NCBI GenBank assembly: GCA_039027435.1
Contig: JBCCKF010000010.1
Coordinates: 62,001-126,000 of the forward strand
DNA: 64,000 bases
Source of the DNA: CALBPI01 sp039027435
GTDB taxonomy: Bacteria > Pseudomonadota > Gammaproteobacteria > Steroidobacterales > Woeseiaceae
Direction of reading: 5' to 3'
The position numbers and the translations under genes are program-made. Position 1 is the stretch's first letter, and each line of letters opens with the position of its first letter. The notes beneath the pieces were generated by a model. The model had not been told where the DNA came from. It made no database searches and saw only the letters and a program-made list of their open reading frames with translations. Shown here one piece after another: positions 34,998 through 44,184 of the stretch.

Positions 34998-36401
34998 GTG
35001 ACCGCGCAGCCGCTCAGCATTGAGCTGCCTGGGAGAGTTCCAGACTTGCTGCAACTGGTCGCCGCACGACCGGACCGCTATCCCGGCTTGCTATGTTCGC
35101 TTGGAAGCGAACACGGTGCCGGTATGGACGTCCTGTTCGCGGCACCCACGGGCGGTATTGCCTTACGACAAGGTGTCGACCAACACGTATCGGGTTGGGG
35201 GTCGGGTGCGGCCTACGCCGGCGGCAACACCTTCCTGCCGGCCCTCGATGCATGGTGCGCTGATGAGGCCATACCGTCGAACGTCCGGTCCGGCTTCGAG
35301 GGAGGTTGGTGTGTCTATCTGGCCTACGAACTGGCGGGCGAAATCGAACCAAGTGTGGTGTTCAATTACGATTCGAGGCAACCGGTCGCTGTTGCGTTGC
35401 GGTGTCCTGCCGCATTCGTGGTTGAGCGAGGTGCAGAGCCCACCGCACGTCTGATCGTCGAGCGGGATCACGAACATCTGCTCCCATCACTCAAACGCGA
35501 TTACCTGCGCGCGCAAGCCGGGGTCTTGTCATTGGGTGAAGGTGTTTCGACAGAGTTAGCGGGGTCTGACCCCGAACGCTTTGTACGGTCCGTCTCTAGC
35601 GCACTGGCTGCCATCCGTGCGGGCGACATCTATCAGGCTAACCTATCGCGTCAATGGCGAGGACGCTACACGCGGAGTGCCGCGATCGAGTTGTTCCATG
35701 CGTTGCGACGGTCGAACCCAGCACCGTTCTCAGCATTGCTCAGACTCCCCGAGATCGACATCCTGTCATCCTCACCCGAGCGATTAGTTCAAGTTATTGG
35801 TGAATCCGTGTCCACTCGTCCAATTGCAGGAACACGGCCTCGCGGTCTTACACCTGAAGCCGATCGAGCACTAGTCGCGGAGCTGATTGAGAATCCCAAA
35901 GAGCGTGCGGAACACGTGATGTTGATCGATCTCGAGCGCAATGACCTTGGACGAATCTGTAAGGCCGGCAGCGTTACGGTCGATGAGTACATGAGCGTTG
36001 AGAGCTACCGCCATGTTCACCACATCGTGTCGAACGTTACGGGCTCGTTGCTGCCAGACTCAACACCTGGCGACGTGATTCGCGCGCTGTTCCCGGGGGG
36101 CACGATCACGGGTTGTCCCAAAGTCCGATGCATGCAGATTATCGCCGCACTCGAGAACAGAGCGAGAGGGCCCTACACCGGCTCGCTGGGTTATCTCAAT
36201 CGATCAGGTAATCTTGATCTTAATATTTTGATTCGAACGGTCAGTCTCATCGACAACGAGGTTCGTCTGTCCGCCGGCGCCGGGATTGTCTCGGACTCGA
36301 ACCCGCAGCACGAACTGACCGAGACGGATGCGAAAGCGCAAGGGATGTTGCGCGCACTTCACTGGTCGGACTCGCACACCGGATTTGGTTCTCGTGATTG
36401 A
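34998..36401 (+). CDS. pabB: Aminodeoxychorismate synthase component I
   Basis: Makes 4-amino-4-deoxychorismate from chorismate with amine supplied by PabA, in folate synthesis. 467 residues of the anthranilate synthase I/chorismate-binding fold. Signatures: AAIRAGDIYQANLSRQW, SSSPERLVQV, STRPIAGTRPRG, DLERNDLGRIC, and FPGGTITGCPKVRCMQII. The most likely start is GTG 34998, 7 bases after the fabF stop; upstream codons lie within fabF. PabA is not in the window. pabC follows directly. Confidence 0.92.
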   Translation: MTAQPLSIELPGRVPDLLQLVAARPDRYPGLLCSLGSEHGAGMDVLFAAPTGGIALRQGVDQHVSGWGSGAAYAGGNTFLPALDAWCADEAIPSNVRSGFEGGWCVYLAYELAGEIEPSVVFNYDSRQPVAVALRCPAAFVVERGAEPTARLIVERDHEHLLPSLKRDYLRAQAGVLSLGEGVSTELAGSDPERFVRSVSSALAAIRAGDIYQANLSRQWRGRYTRSAAIELFHALRRSNPAPFSALLRLPEIDILSSSPERLVQVIGESVSTRPIAGTRPRGLTPEADRALVAELIENPKERAEHVMLIDLERNDLGRICKAGSVTVDEYMSVESYRHVHHIVSNVTGSLLPDSTPGDVIRALFPGGTITGCPKVRCMQIIAALENRARGPYTGSLGYLNRSGNLDLNILIRTVSLIDNEVRLSAGAGIVSDSNPQHELTETDAKAQGMLRALHWSDSHTGFGSRD

Positions 36402-36402
36402 T

Positions 36403-37155
36403 ATGCGAAATCGCGCGTTCGCCTACGGCGACGGCGTCTTCGAAACCTGCAAGGTGCGAGAAGGTGTCGTGCCTTGGTGGCCCCGACATCTGGTCCGTTT
36501 GCGTAAAGGGTGCGACGTGCTAGGTATTGCGTGGGAAGCGGTGGCAACAGCGCTCGACGATGGTCGGGACGCGACGCTCCGCGACCATCCGGAGGCCAAT
36601 TGGCTGAAACTCGTTGTAGCCCGAGCGTCGACAGGACGCGGGTACAAGCGCGTGACCGATGATGCTGAGTTGTTTTGGACCGCTGGCACAGCGACACCAT
36701 GGGCAGAACGCCTGGCCATCACCGAATTTGTGAAGAACCCGAACATCAATGCTCAGCTCGCAGGCATAAAACATCTCAACAGACTACCCGAGGTTTTGAC
36801 ATCCGACGCCGCCGACCAGGCAAACGGCATTGAAATACTGACGACCGACTCGAGCAATCGCGTGGTTTGTGCATCAAGTAGCAATGTGTTTGCGGTAATC
36901 GACGGTTGCATATTGACGCCTCGCATCGACGCGGTTGGGGTCAGAGGCGTGATGCGAGACTGGGTATGCGAAGTCGAGGACGTACAGGTACGAGCGCTGT
37001 CGCGAGGGTTGTTATCGATGGCAAGTGAGTGTTTTCTCACCAATGCGATTCGGGGTATCGTCAGCGTGGATCGTATCGAGGATCGTCGATTGTCTGAAAG
37101 TACGCCGGTAGCAGATGGTCTTCGAACCCGACTAGGGCAAACCGTATGGGCCTAG
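36403..37155 (+). CDS. pabC: Aminodeoxychorismate lyase
   Basis: PLP enzyme releasing 4-aminobenzoate and pyruvate, class IV aminotransferase fold, about 250 residues. Signatures: RNRAFAYGDGVFETCKV, IKHLNRLPEVLTSDAA (PLP lysine in IKHLNR) and NRVVCASSSNVFAV. The start is unsure: ATG 36403 lies 1 base beyond the pabB stop, but the usual N-terminal strand would then be very short. GTG 36394 or TTG 36385, overlapping pabB, would supply it. Its last 10 bases overlap mltG. Confidence 0.88.
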   Translation: MRNRAFAYGDGVFETCKVREGVVPWWPRHLVRLRKGCDVLGIAWEAVATALDDGRDATLRDHPEANWLKLVVARASTGRGYKRVTDDAELFWTAGTATPWAERLAITEFVKNPNINAQLAGIKHLNRLPEVLTSDAADQANGIEILTTDSSNRVVCASSSNVFAVIDGCILTPRIDAVGVRGVMRDWVCEVEDVQVRALSRGLLSMASECFLTNAIRGIVSVDRIEDRRLSESTPVADGLRTRLGQTVWA

Positions 37156-38222
37156 TAGGAAAACGGTTTTTCTTCGCCGGTATCGCTGTGCTCGTCATTT
37201 GCGCCGGCACGGCGTTTGCTGGCTGGCAGTGGCTCAATGCCTACGTCACAACGCCTTTGTTAAACAACGCTGATTATGAGTTGACCGTCGAGCCCGGGTC
37301 GTCGCTTCGCACGGTGTTAAACACGCTGGCGCGAGATGAAATTCTGAAGCACCCGGATGCTGTGAGAGTTCACGCGAAAATCTCCGGCACCGGCAACCGA
37401 ATTCAGGCCGGTCGATACACTTTGACCGTTGGCACAACGCCACAGTCATTGCTTGAGCAATTGCGTTTGGGTGGTGTCGACCTGGTACAAGTCCGAATCA
37501 TTGAAGGCTGGACAGCGGCACAGGCGATCGCCGCTATAAAGGGCCATGCCGACATCGTGGATGATCTCGATATCGAGCTTCTCCAACGTGCCGATGGCCA
37601 ACCGTTTCTGGATGCGGCGGCCCATGGACGATTAGCCCGCGTCTTGGGCATTGAGCAAAACTCGATCGAAGGTTGGCTATACCCGGACACATACAGGTTC
37701 GCACCTGGTACCGTGGCCAGCGATTTGTTGGTGCTGTTGCATGAAAAGCAACAGGCCGAGCTGACAGCAGCGTGGGCGGATCGCAGGGATCGTCGCACCT
37801 TGCCCGATCCCTATGCGCTATTGATTCTGGCTTCCATCGTCGAGAAAGAGACGGGGCGTGAAGACGAGCGCTCGCGAGTAGCGGGAGTATTTGATCGCCG
37901 ACTACAACGCAAGATGCGACTACAGACCGATCCGACGGTGATTTATGGTGTGGGACAACGTTACGACGGCGACATTCGGCGGCGCGATCTCAACGACCAG
38001 AACCCCTACAATACCTACCGTGTCGATGGTCTCCCGCCGGGTCCGATTGCATTGCCCGGTCAAGCCGCACTGCGTGCTTCTGCTGAACCCGCTGATGGGT
38101 CCGCGTTGTATTTTGTCGCAACCGGCGAACCGGATGGGAGCCATGTGTTCTCGGAAACGGTTGAGGAGCACGAGGCGGCGGTGCGTGCTTATTTGAAGAA
38201 GTTGAGACAACGAGGAAACTGA
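37146..38222 (+). CDS. mltG: Endolytic murein transglycosylase
   Basis: Inner-membrane enzyme that cuts nascent peptidoglycan and sets glycan length. 358 residues: N-terminal membrane helix (about 8-28), LysM-like region, and the YceG/MltG catalytic domain with the catalytic glutamate in ASIVEKETGREDERS and LQTDPTVIYGVGQRYDG. NPYNTYRVDGLPPGPIALPG is also typical. The ATG overlaps the pabC end by 10 bases. Confidence 0.95.
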   Translation: MGLVGKRFFFAGIAVLVICAGTAFAGWQWLNAYVTTPLLNNADYELTVEPGSSLRTVLNTLARDEILKHPDAVRVHAKISGTGNRIQAGRYTLTVGTTPQSLLEQLRLGGVDLVQVRIIEGWTAAQAIAAIKGHADIVDDLDIELLQRADGQPFLDAAAHGRLARVLGIEQNSIEGWLYPDTYRFAPGTVASDLLVLLHEKQQAELTAAWADRRDRRTLPDPYALLILASIVEKETGREDERSRVAGVFDRRLQRKMRLQTDPTVIYGVGQRYDGDIRRRDLNDQNPYNTYRVDGLPPGPIALPGQAALRASAEPADGSALYFVATGEPDGSHVFSETVEEHEAAVRAYLKKLRQRGN

Positions 38223-38225
38223 GAA

Positions 38226-38867
38226 ATGCGGGCAGGGCGGTTCATCACGTTCGAGGGTCTTGAGGGTGTCGGCAAGACGACTGCGCTATCAATGCTGGTT
38301 GAGGCGCTGGAGCGCAAAGGTGTTGAGTGCATCAAAACTCGTGAGCCCGGCGGCACAGAATTGGCCGAGAAAATCCGAGAACTGGTGCTGGCGCATCACA
38401 CAGAATCGGTATCTGAGATTACGGAACTTCTGTTGATGTTTGCTGCGCGCTCACAGAACGTACAGGAAACCATTCGCCCTGCGATCGAGTTAGGGCAGTG
38501 GGTGATTTCAGACAGGTTCACCGACGCCACCCTTGCCTATCAGGGATATGGCCGTGGGTTCTCTCTAGAACCGATTCGAACGCTCAGTGAACTTGTACAC
38601 CCCGATCTTTGGCCAGATGCCACAGTCCTGCTCGAGGCGAGCGAAGAGACGACGGCGAAACGATTGAAACGTCGCGAGTCCGCCAGTGATCGAATCGAGG
38701 CCGAGCGGAATTCTTTTTTCAGGAGAGTGGCGAATGGCTATACCGAGCTGGCTGCCGCGTCACCTGAACGCTTCTACACAGTCGACGCAAATGAGGACAT
38801 CGATGGTGTTCGCCGACAAATCAATCGGATCGCTGAGGACATGATTGGACGGTGGTGGGACCTGTGA
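38226..38867 (+). CDS. tmk: Thymidylate kinase
   Basis: Phosphorylates dTMP to dTDP. 213 residues, normal length. P-loop ITFEGLEGVGKTTALSML, the DR(Y/F) motif in WVISDRFTDATLAYQGYGRG, and the lid region RLKRRESASDRIE. ATG 38226 is 3 bases after the mltG stop. Overlaps holB by 4 bases. Confidence 0.95.
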   Translation: MRAGRFITFEGLEGVGKTTALSMLVEALERKGVECIKTREPGGTELAEKIRELVLAHHTESVSEITELLLMFAARSQNVQETIRPAIELGQWVISDRFTDATLAYQGYGRGFSLEPIRTLSELVHPDLWPDATVLLEASEETTAKRLKRRESASDRIEAERNSFFRRVANGYTELAAASPERFYTVDANEDIDGVRRQINRIAEDMIGRWWDL

Positions 38868-39796
38868 CAGCACTCCCGTGGACTGCCGATCTGAGCACTG
38901 CGCTCTCCCGGAGAATCGAAGCCCGGCGATTGAGCCACGCATTACTGATTTCCGGTCCATCAGGCGTCGGGAAACAAAGGCTCACCGAGCACGTGGTTGC
39001 ATCGCTGCTCGACATGCCCGCTCCACAGGAGCTCGCTGTCGCCGTGCAATCTGCACCTGACTTGATGCTTGTTGTGCCGGAAGAAAAAAAGACAACCATA
39101 TCCATAGACCAGGTCCGAGAGCTGGGCCAATGGATGACATTGTCGAGTCATGGCCCGTCTGGAAAGGTCGCCGTCATTGTGCCGGCCGAATCCATGACAA
39201 TCGCGGCGGCAAACGCCTTGCTGAAGACCCTCGAAGAGCCCGTACCAGAGCGTTGGTTGGTCTTGCTCAGTAATGAACCCAGCCGCCTTCCAGCGACGGT
39301 ACTGAGTCGTTGTGAACGTGTTGCTGTCGAGCCACCACCACCTAAAGCCGCACTCGAATGGCTTGTCAGTCAGGGGCACGAGCCCAAAATCGCAGGAGAG
39401 GCGCTAGCCTGGACCAATGGTTCGCCGTTAGATGCCAGCTCAGTGATATCGAGCGGCAAGATGGAGACCCTGAGCCGCCTGCGCGAAGGTCTGCAAGGTC
39501 TACTTTCGAGACGAGGCTCACGGTTTGAACTGGCGGGTCAGCTGGAGGGGCTGGAGTTTGCAGAGATCCTGAATGCGCTTCGAAAAACTGCGATCGAGCT
39601 CATCAGAGCTCGAAATGGCGTGGAAATGGGAATCACGTCAGACTTTTCAGGTTATGTCATAGACCTTAGAGGGCTCTTTTGTTATCTAGATGTCCTGAAT
39701 AAGGCGACACGCCTGCAGAGCGGCAGCTTTAATGTAGAGCTGATGCTGGAGAACCTGCTTGCACCATGGACGCAAGGATTCTCACAAGCAGCATAA
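38864..39796 (+). CDS. holB: DNA polymerase III delta' subunit
   Basis: Clamp-loader subunit, 310 residues. AAA+ fold with P-loop SGPSGVGKQRLTEHV and the segment ANALLKTLEEPVPERWLVLLS, followed by SRLPATVLSRCE. The four cysteines that bind zinc in E. coli delta' are missing: the matching region (MPAPQELAVAVQSAPDLMLV) has none. GTG 38864 overlapping the tmk stop (GTGA) is preferred to GTG 38852. Confidence 0.9.
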   Translation: MTALPWTADLSTALSRRIEARRLSHALLISGPSGVGKQRLTEHVVASLLDMPAPQELAVAVQSAPDLMLVVPEEKKTTISIDQVRELGQWMTLSSHGPSGKVAVIVPAESMTIAAANALLKTLEEPVPERWLVLLSNEPSRLPATVLSRCERVAVEPPPPKAALEWLVSQGHEPKIAGEALAWTNGSPLDASSVISSGKMETLSRLREGLQGLLSRRGSRFELAGQLEGLEFAEILNALRKTAIELIRARNGVEMGITSDFSGYVIDLRGLFCYLDVLNKATRLQSGSFNVELMLENLLAPWTQGFSQAA

Positions 39797-39827
39797 CCGC
39801 AATGTTAAATCGAAGATTGACGGACAC

Positions 39828-40166
39828 ATGACGAAACCAGGCCTTCTGCAACTGACCATCAAGGACAAAAGCGCGCTCTACCTCGCGTATATGCCCTTTG
39901 TGAAGAATGGCGGGTTGTTTATTCCGACCAACAGTTCTTATCGGCTTGGTGATGAAGTCTTTATGCTGTTGAACCTTATGGGCGAGGACGAGCGCCTCCC
40001 GGTGGCTGGTAAGGTCATCTGGATTACGCCCAAAGGTGCGCAGGGGCAGCGTACCGCGGGTATCGGCGTTCAGTTTTCGGAACAGGATCAGGGTAATACG
40101 ATGAAGAAAATCGAGAATTACCTGGCCGGCGCGCTTGGGGGCGACAAAGCGACACACACCATGTAG
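39828..40166 (+). CDS. pilZ: PilZ-domain type IV pilus assembly protein
   Basis: 112-residue single-domain PilZ protein. It resembles the PilZ that follows holB in pseudomonads and xanthomonads (LQLTIKDKSALYLAYMPFV and GGLFIPT), which supports type IV pilus assembly and does not itself bind cyclic di-GMP. The RxxxR c-di-GMP motif is not seen at the N-terminus, in agreement. ATG 39828 is chosen over the longer frame beginning inside holB. Confidence 0.9.
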   Translation: MTKPGLLQLTIKDKSALYLAYMPFVKNGGLFIPTNSSYRLGDEVFMLLNLMGEDERLPVAGKVIWITPKGAQGQRTAGIGVQFSEQDQGNTMKKIENYLAGALGGDKATHTM

Positions 40167-40186
40167 CGACTGTAGGCCGGGGCGTC

Positions 40187-41224
40187 TCAGCCTTGTGCCA
40201 GACCGCCCTTCAAGACGAACGTCTTAAATCCTCGCTCATTCATGATGTAGGCGCCTGCCGAACTGCGTCGGCCGGTATCGCAACACACGACGTAAGGCGT
40301 TGCTGGATTCAGTGTGCTTAGCTTCAGGCGAATGAAGTAAAGCGGCATATTGACCGCTCCGGGCTTGCTAAAGTTCTGGAATTCACTGGGCAATCGCACA
40401 TCCAGCCAAACGCCACCTTTATCGACGATTTGCTGCGCCTCGGCCATGTCGACCCACTCAAGCATGGGTTCGTTCAGCAGTGTGCGAAAATCATCCTTAT
40501 TGAGCCGCATAACAGCCCCATCCGTGGCCATGGTCACCGTTGCATTACGCTTGGAATCGGCGATTAGCGCTTCCTCACCGAATGTGTCGCCGACATGTAG
40601 CTCCGCAAGTCGGATGCCTTCGCGGTTCAGGGGCGTCTCACGTGTCACAACAGCTGTGCCTCGGGTCAGAACATAGAAGAAATCACCGTCGGTTCCCTGT
40701 TTGATGATCTGGTCACCAGCCTTAAAGTTAACCTGCTGCATCCGCATGAAAATCGCCTGGATGTTGGCTGGCGGAATCTTATGAAACGCCTTGCTGCGAA
40801 GCAGCTTCGTCATCCAGTCGTCACCGGTCTCAATCTCCTCCTGAAACTCGCCAACCTCGTAGGTGCCGGTTTGATCCCAGGTCAGCATCACATCCAGCAA
40901 ATCACTATCGATCTGCAGGTAGGAAACTCGGTCTTTGGCTCTTGCGCTATAGCGACGCGGCAGTAGCGGCGCTAACGGGTTTCTTGTGCGCGGCGACCCG
41001 CCATCCAAAATCTCGACAACGCTGCCTTGCTCAATAAGCTCAACGGTGCCACTGACGATGTAGTAGGTCTTTTTCTCCGTATCGCCTTCGCTGAAAAGTA
41101 GCTGGGAAGGCTCGAGTGTCCGCACCAGCGTCTTCTTTGCCAGTGCGGTCAGGTTCTCGGCCTTCAACCCATCCAGTGGAGAGAATCTCCGAAGATCGTC
41201 GATTTTTAGTGTGTTTTCGGTCAT
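40187..41224 (-). CDS. Double cyclic-nucleotide-binding domain protein with C-terminal rhodanese domain
   Basis: 345 residues, no membrane segment or DNA-binding motif. First cNMP-binding-like domain at about 10-115, with a degenerate phosphate cassette. Second at about 140-250 with an intact one, GDTFGEEALIADSKRNATV (Glu217, Arg226), so it should bind a cyclic nucleotide. The rhodanese domain (about 258-345) has the active loop CDTGRR (Cys315), so sulfur transfer or a related thiol function is possible. Lies 58 bases downstream of the FadJ-like gene on the same strand. The ligand and target are unknown; similar proteins are annotated only by domain. Confidence 0.88.
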   Translation of the reverse strand: MTENTLKIDDLRRFSPLDGLKAENLTALAKKTLVRTLEPSQLLFSEGDTEKKTYYIVSGTVELIEQGSVVEILDGGSPRTRNPLAPLLPRRYSARAKDRVSYLQIDSDLLDVMLTWDQTGTYEVGEFQEEIETGDDWMTKLLRSKAFHKIPPANIQAIFMRMQQVNFKAGDQIIKQGTDGDFFYVLTRGTAVVTRETPLNREGIRLAELHVGDTFGEEALIADSKRNATVTMATDGAVMRLNKDDFRTLLNEPMLEWVDMAEAQQIVDKGGVWLDVRLPSEFQNFSKPGAVNMPLYFIRLKLSTLNPATPYVVCCDTGRRSSAGAYIMNERGFKTFVLKGGLAQG

Positions 41225-41282
41225 CTGGAAGCTTCAACGTGCGCGCGCAGTCTAACACTCTGCGAAGCGCGCAGCTCGCACA

Positions 41283-43319
41283 TCAACGCGCGTTGGCTCG
41301 CTCCTCGAATGCGTTCCAGGCGTCATCATCGGGTCGGAATCGATCGCCATGGGTATCTGCCAACTGATCCAGCGCTTGTCTAACCTCCTTGACACCTCTT
41401 TCACGACAATAATGCAACGGTCCGCCGCGGAAAGGCGCGAAACCGGTTCCAAAAATGACACCTGCATCCAATAAATCATCTTCTTCGACGACACCCTCGG
41501 CCCGACAGTTCACTGCCTCGTTGACCATCGAGAGAATCAGTCGATCTGTTATGTCGGGTGGGGCGGCGTCGCCTTGGCCAGGTTTCACCGGTTTTCCGTC
41601 GATCCATTCGTAAAAACCTTTGCCGGTCTTGCGCCCCAGATCGCCAGCCTCGACCATGCTCGCAAGCTTGCTGCTATCGGCCTCGTCGCCGCCGAGAATA
41701 CGAGCGACGCTCAGGCCAACGTCCAAACCGACCGAATCGGCAAGCTCTACGGGGCCCATCGGCATTCCGAAAGTAACCGCGGCATCATCTATCGCGGGAA
41801 GTGCCACTCCGGATTCCGCGAGGCGAAACGCCTCACCCATATAGGGCGCGAGTATGCGATTAACAACGAAGCCCGGCGCACTACTGCAGACCAACGGTGA
41901 CTTGCCGATCCGCTTGACGAAGTCGGTGCCGATATCAATCGCACCTTGTGCCGTATCCGAACTCTTGATGACCTCAACGAGTGGCATCATCGCGACCGGA
42001 TTAAAGAAGTGGATACCGATGAACCGTTGCGGCTCCGGAAGGCGCTCACGCAGCGTTTCAAGCGGAATACTGCTCGTATTCGTCGCGAGCAGGGAACCGG
42101 CCTTCATCTTCGGAACCACTTGATCGTAGAGCGCCAGTTTGGCGTCGAGGTTCTCAAAGATCGCCTCGATAACAAGGTCGGCTTCGGCGACATGGGCAGC
42201 CTCAACATCCGCGACTAATCTCGTCGAAACCTCTTGTCGTTCTTGCGCGTCACGAACGCGCCGATCAAACAACTTCTGGGCGCGCTCAATCGCAGGGGTA
42301 ATGTACTTCTCTTCGCGATCCTGAAGCGAAACCTGCATCCCTTGCAGAGCACACCAGGCAGCGATATCGCCGCCCATGACTCCAGCACCGATGACATGTA
42401 CACGCGAGACGCGGTGCTCAGGCTTCCCGCCCTGCGCCTTTAGCGCGTTTTGCAAGAAGAAAACACGTACCAGGTTCTGTGCGGTCTGTCCGACCATGAG
42501 CCGCGCAATCGAACGAGCCTCGGCTTCATAGCCACGACGAACACTGGCGCCATGCTGTCGCCACAAGTCGACAATCGCGAATGGGGCCGGATAGTGATCA
42601 GGCCGCGCTTTTGCACGAGTTTCGTCCTCGATCTTGCCCGCAATGAAGCCACGAATCGGCGCAAAATTAAGCAGGCGTTGCATGAAGGGCGCCTGACGCA
42701 GTGCTGGCTGGTCGTTGGCAATCGATACTGCGGCATCACGCGTCTGGTCTCGGGGTACTACCCGATCCAACAAGCCGATGCGTTGTGCCTTTGCGGGCGT
42801 CAAGGACTTTCCGGTCAGCATGAGTGGCAACGCTTCGGTGACACCCGCAAGTTGAACCGCACGCACAGTCCCGCCGAATCCGGGGTGAATACCGAGTTTC
42901 ACTTCTGGGAGACCGATCACCTTCTTATCCGTCTCTGCAGCGATGCGATAATGGCAGGCCATAGCGAGTTCGAGTCCGCCGCCGAGCGCATACCCGTCGA
43001 CGATGGCGACGGTCGGAAAGACGGCATGCTCAAGCCGGTCGAGAACTTGCTGCCCAAGGCGCACCAGTTCATACGCCTGTTGCTCGTTTTCGAGCACGGT
43101 GAACTCGTTGATGTCGGCACCCATGATGAATCCGCTCTTCTTCGCCGAGCTGATCATCAGTGCTTTGGGTGGATTGGTGTACGCCTCATCGAGCAGAGCA
43201 TCCAATTCCTGCAAGACAGGCCCGCTCAACACGTTGGCGCCGCTGTCTGCCTTATCGATGGTAAGCCAGAGTCGATTGTCGGCATCGCGCTCTGCACGCC
43301 AGTGCTCAAACGTCTTCAT
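41283..43319 (-). CDS. FadJ/FadB-like multifunctional enoyl-CoA hydratase / 3-hydroxyacyl-CoA dehydrogenase
   Basis: 678 residues. N-terminal crotonase domain (about 1-200) with SGFIMGADINEF and VDGYALGGGLELAMACHYRIA, including the catalytic Glu of PEVKLGIHPGFGGT. Then the NAD-binding domain with HVIGAGVMGGDIAAWCALQG (about 310-330) and ATNTSSIPLETL, and C-terminal 3-hydroxyacyl-CoA dehydrogenase domains with GIHFFNPVAMMPLVEVI and FGMPMGPVELADSVGLD. It carries out two steps of beta-oxidation; the thiolase partner is not in the window. Slightly shorter than E. coli FadJ (714). Start ATG 43319, 15 bases after the EEP-family gene. Confidence 0.92.
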   Translation of the reverse strand: MKTFEHWRAERDADNRLWLTIDKADSGANVLSGPVLQELDALLDEAYTNPPKALMISSAKKSGFIMGADINEFTVLENEQQAYELVRLGQQVLDRLEHAVFPTVAIVDGYALGGGLELAMACHYRIAAETDKKVIGLPEVKLGIHPGFGGTVRAVQLAGVTEALPLMLTGKSLTPAKAQRIGLLDRVVPRDQTRDAAVSIANDQPALRQAPFMQRLLNFAPIRGFIAGKIEDETRAKARPDHYPAPFAIVDLWRQHGASVRRGYEAEARSIARLMVGQTAQNLVRVFFLQNALKAQGGKPEHRVSRVHVIGAGVMGGDIAAWCALQGMQVSLQDREEKYITPAIERAQKLFDRRVRDAQERQEVSTRLVADVEAAHVAEADLVIEAIFENLDAKLALYDQVVPKMKAGSLLATNTSSIPLETLRERLPEPQRFIGIHFFNPVAMMPLVEVIKSSDTAQGAIDIGTDFVKRIGKSPLVCSSAPGFVVNRILAPYMGEAFRLAESGVALPAIDDAAVTFGMPMGPVELADSVGLDVGLSVARILGGDEADSSKLASMVEAGDLGRKTGKGFYEWIDGKPVKPGQGDAAPPDITDRLILSMVNEAVNCRAEGVVEEDDLLDAGVIFGTGFAPFRGGPLHYCRERGVKEVRQALDQLADTHGDRFRPDDDAWNAFEERANAR

Positions 43320-43334
43320 TTTTGTCCCCTGAAT

Positions 43335-44072
43335 TCAAGTCGTGACGGTGAAGTCACACACCAATGGAAGGTGATCGGATAGCTGCACATCCGGGATTTC
43401 GAAGTGATCGATCTGGATCCCGGGTTGATAAAGAATAAAGTCCAGTTCTTTGCGTGGGCCGCGGCTTGGATAGGATGGCAATGCGCCGGTATTGGCGCTC
43501 TCCAGCCCGGCCGCTTTCTGGAAAAGATAAATCTCGTTTTGTCCCCAGAACGTGTTGAAGTCACCCACCACCATCGCGGGTTTGGTGCTCTCGGCAACGA
43601 GGTCATACAGGTGCCGGAGCTGTAGGTGGCGGTGGCGGTATTTCAGCGACAGGTGGACCAGAAAGATCGCTACATCGTCCAGCTCCAGTTCGATAATGAG
43701 CTTCTTGATGCCCGTATCGAAATAATGAAATCGCTCGTTATGAATGGTGGGAGCCGCGAGAAACGCGTTGCCTTGTTTCCGCAGTATGGGTACGACCTGA
43801 TTGATCGATCCTGCGCCATATTTCGTTTCATAAGAGCTATGGTGCCCGAGCGCCTCAGCGATCAGTTCTGCCTGATTCACGTTGCGCGAGCGAATCGAAC
43901 CGGTATCGACTTCGATCAAACCGACGATGTCGGGATTCAGCGATTTAAGGAACTCGATCAGTTTGTCCAGATGCCCGGCATTACCCAAGACGTATCCGGC
44001 GCCAGGCACCGGTAGGTGAGTGGACAAGCCTGAGCCGACGCCATATCGAATGTTATAGAGGACCAGCCGCAT
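43335..44072 (-). CDS. Endonuclease/exonuclease/phosphatase family protein
   Basis: 245 residues with the metal-dependent EEP fold: N-terminal YNIRYG, the metal-binding Glu in PDIVGLIEVDTGS, VVGDFNTFWGQNE and the final His in VQLSDHLPLVCDF. All expected catalytic groups are present. No signal peptide. Members act on nucleic acids, phosphoinositides or sphingomyelin; position before a beta-oxidation gene and opposite a phospholipid operon favours a lipid or small-molecule phosphodiester, but this is inference. Divergent from the TIR-like gene by 112 bases. Confidence 0.85.
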   Translation of the reverse strand: MRLVLYNIRYGVGSGLSTHLPVPGAGYVLGNAGHLDKLIEFLKSLNPDIVGLIEVDTGSIRSRNVNQAELIAEALGHHSSYETKYGAGSINQVVPILRKQGNAFLAAPTIHNERFHYFDTGIKKLIIELELDDVAIFLVHLSLKYRHRHLQLRHLYDLVAESTKPAMVVGDFNTFWGQNEIYLFQKAAGLESANTGALPSYPSRGPRKELDFILYQPGIQIDHFEIPDVQLSDHLPLVCDFTVTT

Positions 44073-44184
44073 CGGTTGGTTAATCCGGAGCTTACAAGTT
44101 CGCGTAGTTTACCGGGAAATGTCGCCAAACAGTTGGGTACATGGTTACAATTTGCCGAGATCGAGAGTTTCCGCGGGGGCGTAC

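Noticed and set aside
42450..43382. 310-codon plus-strand frame
   Set aside because: Lies wholly opposite the well-conserved FadJ-like gene; a shadow of its codon bias.
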